A DNA stretch of 64,000 nt, from NCBI GenBank assembly GCA_024036415.1, contig JAMWET010006979.1:338501-402500 (forward strand). The letters run 5' to 3'. Numbering within the stretch: position 1 is the first letter of the stretch; each line of letters starts with the position of its first letter. The notes under the pieces were generated by a model that saw only the letters and a list, made by a program, of their open reading frames with translations, searched no databases and was not told the origin of the DNA. The DNA comes from Prochilodus magdalenae (lineage: Eukaryota; Chordata; Actinopteri; Characiformes; Prochilodontidae). Positions 54,153-64,000 of the stretch are shown here, piece after piece. The translations under genes were made by a program, and so were the position numbers.

Positions 54153-55998
54153 AAGAGGAAACGAGGGAGACACTGTACCTCGAGCCCAGGCTGTTCGTGT
54201 CGGCCTTCGAGGCAGACAACTGTTGAGCAGCTCGTATGGAGCCGGAGAGGTGATGAGCTCTCCCTCTCTGTTCGGACCTTTTTAACAGTTTAACGGCATT
54301 TCAGATGAGCGGTGACGTCATGCGCGCTCCACTAACATGACAGGCAAGTAGAATGGATCACTCTTTAGTGTTCCGGGGTTTCTGGCAGGCACGGCATCAT
54401 GTACCCTTCGGTTTATACTCAAAAGCATGTGTACGGTGTTTATGAGGAGAGTGAAGGTCTCTGGGAAAACTTTTTGGGGCACTCAGTGAACCGGTTACTA
54501 TAAATAGAGTAATAAGAAAACCGAGAGGCGACCCAGTAAAACTGAGAGGGGTGTTTTATTAAACAGGCACTTGCGATGCTTGATATGAGAAATTATTAAT
54601 TTTCAGTTCCACCGTTTTTCAGGTAACATGATTAACGTTTCTGTTTTCAGATGTGTGGGTTTTTTGCAGGTTCTAGAGCAACACTCTCACTGAGTGACTC
54701 TTCACCCTAACAACTGGATCCCTGATGTTTGGGGTTGGGGCTTTTTTTGGCAGATCCTATGTTCTCTATAAGTGGTCTTATTTCTTTATGATTTGAATTT
54801 GAGTGCCATGAGTGCAAGAAGACCCTTTTGCACATCAAGAGAATTGTGTTGCTCCGTCTTTTCTATGATCTTCCTCATGAAAGAGCTGTGACAGTCTCCG
54901 CTCAGTCAGGACTACAGCAACACCTAGCTCGTCTCTGTCCAGCTGTAATATGATATAAAGAAATATTAGTTTGATCGTCAGATTATTTCTTGCACTGTAT
55001 CATTTAAAGATTATTTATATGCTGTGAAAAGTTTGCTATTTGTCTCATTCTTGGTTATCTGCATTATTCAGGGCATTATCATTATTCAGAGGAGGATATG
55101 GTTTTTGTCCTTTGCATGACTGATGGCTGATTATCACAGGAAGACTAACCTTAATGTCCTTCATGTAAATACATTCTCTGGATTAGGCTGTGTACTTTAT
55201 CCGTGGTTAGTTTCTCAGTCCTTTCTTTGCCTATTAATTCATTGAGAAACCCAAACAATTTTAGATACAATGAAAGGCATGCCTTTTTCTCCCTCAATGA
55301 ATCAATGAATGACCTGTCCCTGACCCACCCATTCAGAAAAATGTCACAGAAAAGACGGCCCTCTGGACATGATAGGTCAAACGAAGAAGCCCCGCCCACC
55401 TCTGCTCCCACCTCTCTTTTAAAAGGTCCGCCCGGCAGCATGTGACTCAATTACCGCAAGGAGTAAAAAAGGGAATGTAGCAAAGAAAGGATAAATACCG
55501 AACCGAAACAGAGAGAATGACAAAAGAGCACACAGCATGAATATGAATACGAGGAGAAACAAACAGGAGAGATTAAATTACTAAGCTTCATAGATCTCAT
55601 TCATGCGTGAGGTGTGGACAATTCTGTAAGTACAGCTTACAATATAATTATTTGTTTGTTGTGTGTGATCAGTTACAGGGTAACTTGCTGTAGACACTGT
55701 GGTGGTGATCTCTCCTAACTAAAAAAACAAATCTAAGCATGAAAACATACATCACAGCAGTCACTCTGTCCCAATGTATAAAAATGGCTGTAAGATAGTT
55801 GAGAGAATGAGAATGAAAGTGCCTTGGGATTTGGCTGTAGTGGGTAAAGGTAATGTGTGGGGGGTGGGGTGGGACTGATAGAGGCCCATTCATGTGCACC
55901 TGTCCCGCTGGCGGTCCTTTGAAAGTGATTACTCATTAAACACTAGATGGACGCCAACGCAGACCAACCTTAAAGCTGTTTCTCATTTTCCTCCACAG

Positions 55999-56071
55999 GA
56001 GCGGGTGACAGGGCGAAATTCCAGTACACTCCCTCAGTGTGCTCCACTGGAACTCTCAAGAAAAAAGAAAA
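55999..56071 (+). ncRNA. Candidate host-transcript exon
   Basis: Seventy-three bases between TTTTCCTCCACAG and GTGAGT. In one phase it is open and stays open across the junction with 56603-56647, but the product resembles nothing I know. Confidence 0.4.
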
Positions 56072-56256
56072 GTGAGTCAGTGGAAAAGTGGAGTATTTAG
56101 AGGGAGCGGTATTTCATGACAGGTATTTCATGTCACCTTAGGATTGTGAAATTGTTTGCCAGGTTATGTTAGGCAAGTGAGGAACAGGTTTGAGGTCAGG
56201 TGGGAGCGGGGCTAGGATATTATTTTCTGCTCTCAATTCATTCGAAAGCATTCTAA

Positions 56257-56308
56257 TATGTATGTATGTATGTATGTATGTATATATGTATGTATATGTA
56301 TGTATGTG
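56257..56308. repeat. (TATG)n microsatellite
   Basis: Slightly interrupted TATG units over about 52 bases. Confidence 0.9.
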
Positions 56309-56602
56309 TGCCTGTGTTACAAAAACTAGTCCTAAAGCTTAAACAATGGACATTGTAGTATTTATGTTAAGCAATAGGGCTGAGGAGTTCTTTAAACCAC
56401 TACTCTAAATGGATTTGTGAGTGCTTCTAGTGTACCAAAATGAGAACTCACAGATGCACCAAGTGCGTACAGTGCTAACTAACAGCTATTTTTAGCATAT
56501 TTGAGAATTGAATTATGATACAATCATTTCACATAATATGCTCTTCCTTACTAGTACTTACTATGGCTTACACAATCTGATTTAGACATGTCTGTGTTTC
56601 AG

Positions 56603-56647
56603 TGGACATGACGTCATCGCCACGCTGTTCTTGTTTCTAATAAAATG
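56603..56647 (+). ncRNA. Candidate host-transcript exon
   Basis: Forty-five bases between TGTGTTTCAG and GTGAGT, containing a CRE-like TGACGTCA. Splice signals are good. Coding status is doubtful. Confidence 0.35.
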
Positions 56648-58986
56648 GTGAGTATCTGCTAAATTTCAACAGCAGCAGCTATGAGAGAGAGGGAGGGAGG
56701 AAGGGAGGTAGAGAGAGAAAGTGCATGAGAGAGAGAGAGAGTGGGAGGGGCTAAATAAGCCATGCCATGTGGGTAAAGGGTAAAGCATGATTTTATGAAC
56801 GAACTGTTTAACTGCGCCCTCTGATTGGTCAGTCATGTGGATCAACCTTCGATTTACATATTTAAATACACACTTTCTCTTTACCAGACTGTGCCTGGCT
56901 ATGAAACTGATGCTTCACACACTAACCTTATTCCCATTATTAGAAGCAGGAAATGCACACTGACAATGGCAGAGCTAAATTTAGTTTACAAGGCCACTTG
57001 TCACATGGTGAGACAGACAGTGATGAAGAAAGAAGCTGTGTGTGTGTGTGTGTGTGCGTGTGTTTGGGATTGGGGGCGGTGTCATTAAGTGCAAACCTTA
57101 CTCTCATTCGCCTCTCAAGCACATCCTGTTCTTTTCTTTTTTACTCTCTCCATTCAGTCTGTCCTCTCAGATTTCCATAGCTTGGGGTTCAGAAGCATGT
57201 CACTTGGAAATGGGCCAATTTCTACAGACAGAGCTTGGAAGCAGGGAGAAAGAAACACAAAAGAGAAGAAGATAAGAAATAGTAAAGTGTGAGAAATGGA
57301 CTGTGACCAAGGTCACCATTCCCACATAAAAGACGTGTTCAGGTGTGTCCGCGTGCCCTTGGTGTTCAGGCAGGTCTGATAGTGGTATTCCTAAAGTGTG
57401 TACGCCAGAGAGTAACAGTAACATCATTTTAATTTTGATCTTTACTCTTGCTTAAACATGAACTCCCCTTTACAGCAGTTCACTAGTCCCTTTTAAGTCT
57501 GTGAACCATGAATGTAAAACGAGTGCTTGAAGACTTCTACACTGTAGATAACAGTATATTTTTTTTCTACACACATTTCAGCCCATGATCATTATGACCT
57601 CCTCTGCCCAGGGCCTTTTTGTCAATTCATGGAAAAACGTGATGCGTCATCTGTCGTCACACAGCCTATGACATCACGGAAACAGGCGGTCCAGCAAGCA
57701 GCAGTGGAAAAAGGGATGCAGCAACCTTCAGTTAAGACAACAAAGTGAGAGAGAAATGGAGAGAGAGATTTGAGTACACAAGATTGAGATGTCTAAAACT
57801 CACAGAATGATTGACACCGGACTAATTGCAACCTTCTATAAGTCAACCTGTCTTGCTGGTCTGGAGCTGTTACTAGCTACTACATTGCATACTAAAATAA
57901 TATAATGGTGTAACCATCATGCATCCTGTGGTCAGGTGACTAATTTTAGTGGTCATATCCTGAAACGGACTAACTCGAACATCCTAGTTCACAATTGGTT
58001 CAGTCGTTATCTAAACTGTGTCCACTCCTGGTCAAATTACGTGTGTTTTTTTTTTTTTTTTTTTATCCCGAGGGAAAATAAGTACGTCTTCCTCTACACA
58101 TTTTAGTCTATAATTAGTTTATTGTTTACTGGGGAAAATATAAAATGAGCCATATGCAAATGTCACAGCACATTTTATATTTGAATAATTCTAATATGTT
58201 GAACTGAAATCTGTACAGTGACATTTGCAAAACTGTTCCAAAGTATTCCAGTAAGACATGTCGATTGACTGGAGGTGTTCAAACTTTACCATTCAATTGT
58301 ATCTGGATGCTAATTATACTAACAAGCATTTTTCCTGATGACAACTTAGCCTATTGAACTGCATGTCTCTGATGGGCACATCAGTAGATTTACCATGTTT
58401 GATCAGTCCTCTTGAATGTGTGTGTATGGGCGATTGGGGTGGGCTGTAGTTGGTGGGATGTCTATAGAGCCTATTTTTTTCCTTCTTCTTACCTGAGAGA
58501 GATGAGTCAGCATTCCTAATCTGAAGTGGGTTATAAATGGAGGTAAACTCCTGTTTAACTTTCCACTGCCTGAACTCAAGGCCAGTACATGTGTCTTGTT
58601 TGATCTTTTTTCCACGTCACATCAGCCTGCCACCCTGATGATACATCAGACAGATGTTCAGCATCTCTGTCAAGACATCCAACTCACAATTTCATCCTTT
58701 CTTTCAGGTTTGCTGATAAAGAGAAGACTACAAAGGAAGGATAGCACTCAATTATTCATTTTTCCACTGCAAAGACTAGAAGACTGAGAACCAAACGATT
58801 ACTGCAAGAGAATTACTACGAGAACTACAGTATTTTTTTTTTTTTTCTTCGAATAATGGCACATACAGAAATCACAAATTCATGAAAATCTAGTGTTTAT
58901 TTGAATAGCCCAGTGTCAGCTGGACCAACTCAAGCACTCACTATTCTCTTTTCAAATACATCCAGCTAGTCAGTTTCCAGGAGGCC

Positions 58987-59064
58987 TCTCGGTTGCTCAG
59001 TAGTCAGTGTAGGTCCTGTCTGCCTGTCAGCAGCTACATCTGGCTACTGGGTCTCTTATGGGCT
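58987..59064 (+). ncRNA. mir222: pre-miR-222 hairpin
   Basis: The 3p arm (59032-59055) matches vertebrate miR-222-3p over its full length as I know it, with seed GCTACAT and the distinctive CTGGCTACTGGG. The 5p arm (58996-59017) reads CTCAGTAGTCAGTGTAGGTC, close to miR-222-5p and complementary to the 3p arm. The loop is about 14 bases. The mature RNA shares its seed with miR-221 and in mammals targets CDKN1B and KIT. It lies 5' of miR-221 on the same strand, as in other vertebrates. Confidence 0.96.
59032..59055 (+). ncRNA. mir222: mature miR-222-3p
   Basis: Twenty-four bases beginning AGCTACATCTGG and ending GGGTCTC. The seed, positions 2-8, is GCTACAT. Confidence 0.95.
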
Positions 59065-59266
59065 TTGTTAACTTCGTTTTTCTAAGAGATGGACCAGCTT
59101 CATGTTATTGAAGAATAAAAGGAGGCACAGAATGGAGGACTGTAGAATTACAGAAAGATGAGGTTAAAAGAGGACACTTTAGGACCGGTAGGAACTAAAC
59201 TAGGACACAGGATTGATAAACCTAAGCCAGGAGGTGTGAAACAGAGGGGCTTTGAGGTGGTCCTGA

Positions 59267-59349
59267 GATGGTTTTGTACCTGGCATTCAGTGTAGATATC
59301 TGTGTTGGTTACCCTACAGCTACATTGTCTGCTGGGTTTCAGATCCATC
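59267..59349 (+). ncRNA. mir221: pre-miR-221 hairpin
   Basis: The 3p arm (59318-59340) matches vertebrate miR-221-3p throughout, AGCTACATTGTC…GGGTTTC. The 5p arm (59278-59301) is ACCTGGCATTCAGTGTAGAT…, close to miR-221-5p. The stem is closed by GATGG (59267-59271) and CCATC (59345-59349), and the loop is about 16 bases. The 3' AGs after the hairpin resemble a spliced tail: a GTGAGT donor begins at 59377. Confidence 0.97.
59318..59340 (+). ncRNA. mir221: mature miR-221-3p
   Basis: Twenty-three bases beginning AGCTACATTGTCTGC. It shares seed GCTACAT with miR-222-3p. Confidence 0.96.
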
Positions 59350-59429
59350 TTCTACACGTCTGTCTCAAATATACAGGTGAGTACAAGGTCAAGATACAAG
59401 CAACATTTGTCAATGAAATGTTTAACTTA

Positions 59430-59435
59430 AATAAA
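59430..59435 (+). terminator. Poly(A) signal after miR-221
   Basis: AATAAA about 80 bases after the miR-221 hairpin, the first one on the + strand beyond the cluster. Confidence 0.4.
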
Positions 59436-60386
59436 TGAACTCTTCACCAAGCTGCATTTGTTGGTCATTTGAATAATTAAATTATATAGTTTAAATGAGC
59501 AGGATTCTAATCAGGTAACGTAGGTCTTTTTCACTGCCTAACAATCAGGAAAGATGTTATACCAAAGAAAACCGCAGCATAGGCCGCATACTGAGTTGTT
59601 TGCACCTGCATTATTCAGGTTTTTGCATTAAAACACCCCACTCTTGATTATTACCTGGTGACTCATATGCCCACAGACCAGGAAGACAAAAGTATTGTAC
59701 CCACATGCAGGGAAAAGGCTAAGAAAAGTAATAAATGAAAACAAGTCACAAACATTTTAAACAAGGCTTATTGGTAAACTACACTGGCTGGTTGGGACAT
59801 AACTATGGGACCGACTGTTGAAAAATTAACACATTAATGGAAAAGCCTAGGAGGACTTTTGATTTGCATTTCCTAATTTTTAAAAGAAACGCTGATCAGT
59901 GATTAATGCACTCCTACCCATCAGTCTCTCAGTTCAGCAGAAAGACGGAAAAAGACGCATGAACTAGGTAACAGTGTGCGATGAAAGATGGTCAGCACTG
60001 TGATGCTACTACTCAGAATAATCCGATTTTCAAATAAACCACTTGCAATGCTGATGACTCAAGACATCTGCATCTATACTACACTTAAAAAGGTTAGGAA
60101 GTTATATATGTGTGCGCATTTAAAAAAAAAAAAAAATTAAATGTTTTTCCTGTACCTGTTCAATCACACTTACAATCCAGAATATCCAGATTTACAAGGC
60201 ATTTGTTTTGAATATTCAAAAGTAAAATCCATAGGTTACATCAAGTCAAAAGACAACAAGATCATAAGGCAAAGCATTCAAATAAAATATGCCTGGACAT
60301 GTTGTGAACTTGTTTTAATAACTCGTAAAACATTCTTCAAACAATAAAACAATTTAATGGTTTCTGTACAATGCTTGCTAAGCAGT

Positions 60387-60392
60387 TTTATT
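60387..60392 (-). terminator. kdm6a: kdm6a poly(A) signal
   Basis: AATAAA on the minus strand, roughly 950 bases past the stop. The alternative at 60588-60593 would give a shorter UTR. Confidence 0.45.
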
Positions 60393-60605
60393 TCTATATA
60401 GAAAATGCAGGAGTAAAGTTTAAATGACAAAACTCCTTCAAATTTAATGGCAGGTACTCTGGGAAAAATAACAGCATTCCATCAACAAATATCTTCAAGC
60501 AATAAATATGTATTTATAAATAGTGTAAATGTACATCAAGATTAGAAACAACCAAAGGGGGAGAGGGAAGGAAATCACAATTTAAACTTTATTCCTTAGT
60601 CTATG

Positions 60606-60759
60606 TGCAATCCATTTTTCTTTGTGACTTGGCTGTTAATTTTTTTTCTTCCTCATTTTTTCCATTTTCTTACATAATAAACAAAATATCGAACATCATG
60701 GTTTCAAAATAACGACACAAAACTTAAAAGCAGTAAAAAATTATATCACCTAAATCTTC
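60606..60759. repeat. Duplicated segment, copy 1 (kdm6a 3' UTR)
   Basis: Nearly identical to 61428-61565. It differs by a 16-base insertion in the T-rich part (TCTTCCTCATTTTTTC) and by single bases (for example ATCACC against ATCGCC). Confidence 0.95.
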
Positions 60760-61340
60760 ACATTACAAAGTTTTTTTTTTTGTCTTATTTTTGTAGATTT
60801 TGCCATCCAAAGAAGTCGTAAAATTGCTATCTACCATACAAAAAGACCAGCTAGGCTAGTGCTCCCTTATGCAAGGGACAACCTTTGAGACACAAGGAAA
60901 AGGATCATGTTTCAGCCCATTAACAAAATACAAAAAAGGAAAGGAAAAGGGGGATGGGACAAGGGAGAGAACGTCTCAAGTCAGTAGTCTTTTAAGTGAC
61001 GATGCCAGTTGACAGACAATATGTACAAAACATTTTCCCATAATTTTCTCCCCCATGTTTTGATTTAATATCTGTAGAGAAGCAGAGCCGCGGCGTATAG
61101 AAGGGAGAGGTCTGTAGAGAGGAAGTGCATCCACTACCGCTCCCCGTAGGCCGAAACGTTGCACTGCAGTTTATCAACAGGTTGCATAGACACACACAGC
61201 CGCTTCAGCTGGCAGCCCTGGGCGGTCACCATGGTCACCAGCCATGCACCAGACTGCCTCAACTTTCCTGAATATCAGAAATGGTCCGTTTTATAAAGTT
61301 CCTGTAATGTGATACTGTTCACAACTACAGAGTCTTAATG

Positions 61341-64000
<2,660 letters not shown>

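Larger units (their letters stand above)
53100..59450 (+). ncRNA. Primary transcript (host gene) of miR-222/miR-221, model
   Basis: This is an inferred spliced non-coding transcript. First exon in the CpG island, ending near 53511. Candidate internal exons are 55999-56071 (CTCCACAG acceptor, GTGAGT donor) and 56603-56647 (TTTCAG acceptor, GTGAGT donor). The candidate last exon starts at 58708 (CTTTCAG acceptor), contains both hairpins and reaches AATAAA at 59430-59435. An alternative AATAAA (59114-59119) lies between the hairpins. In humans the homologous pair is made from a non-coding host gene (MIR222HG). The exact exon structure needs transcript data. Confidence 0.5.
60370..61340 (-). other. 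kdm6a: kdm6a 3' UTR
   Basis: From the stop codon at 61341-61343 to AATAAA on the minus strand (60387-60392). An earlier AATAAA is at 60588-60593. It includes one copy (60606-60759) of a segment repeated in the last intron. Confidence 0.6.

Noticed and set aside
53106..54226. Several open frames on both strands in the CpG island
   Set aside because: GC-rich DNA has few stops. None of the frames shows domain-like sequence.
54374..54518. Possible coding exon starting ATGTACCCTTCGG after a CTGGCAG acceptor-like site
   Set aside because: A 35-codon frame with no good donor and no recognisable product. Chance is more likely.
57583..57680. Acceptor-like TTTCAG followed by an ATG-rich stretch
   Set aside because: A stop appears at once in the phase that would continue the 56603-56647 exon, and no good donor follows.
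58596..58787. 63-codon frame ending at 58787 before miR-222
   Set aside because: It crosses the strong acceptor at 58707 and resembles no known protein. The region is better explained as the non-coding exon that carries the microRNAs.

Overview
The window is nuclear DNA of a ray-finned fish, most likely a teleost. Intron-rich vertebrate genes, many Tc1/mariner remnants, a Gmr1-like Ty3/gypsy element, and abundant (TA)n, (CA)n and (CT)n microsatellites support this. I cannot name the species. There is no prokaryotic-type operon, CRISPR array, rRNA gene or convincing tRNA gene.

Layout. (1) 1-28320, + strand: the 3' three quarters of a class IIa histone deacetylase gene, best matched to HDAC4. 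Twenty coding exons with consistent splice phases lie between 6000 and 26167, followed by a ~2.1 kb 3' UTR. Its first visible intron holds a broken LTR retroelement (about 1380-5690). The intron at 19184-21496 holds two Tc1-like elements. (2) 28380-29600, - strand: a single-exon Twist-family bHLH gene, tail to tail with hdac4 with well under 100 bp between the predicted 3' ends. This mirrors the HDAC4-TWIST2 neighbourhood of tetrapods. (3) 29.7-53 kb: a gene-poor stretch with transposon relics (Tc1 at 36.6 and 48.5 kb, a LINE fragment at 37.3 kb), microsatellites, one CpG-rich island (38.8-39.5 kb) and blocks that look like conserved regulatory DNA. (4) 53.0-59.45 kb, + strand: a CpG-island promoter and short spliced, apparently non-coding exons leading to the miR-222/miR-221 cluster, whose two hairpins lie about 0.2 kb apart. 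(5) 60.4-64 kb, - strand: the 3' end of kdm6a (UTX), with five coding exons covering the end of the JmjC domain and the C-terminal zinc-binding domain. It converges on the miRNA transcript.

The cluster joins chromatin regulators (hdac4, kdm6a), a mesenchymal transcription factor (twist) and a conserved microRNA pair. In humans HDAC4/TWIST2 are on 2q37, whereas KDM6A and miR-221/222 are on Xp11. Here the two groups are about 30 kb apart. The main things to look at are the miRNA cluster and its host transcript, the tail-to-tail hdac4/twist arrangement, the unusual integrase-before-reverse-transcriptase order of the retroelement, and a duplicated segment linking the kdm6a 3' UTR to its last intron.
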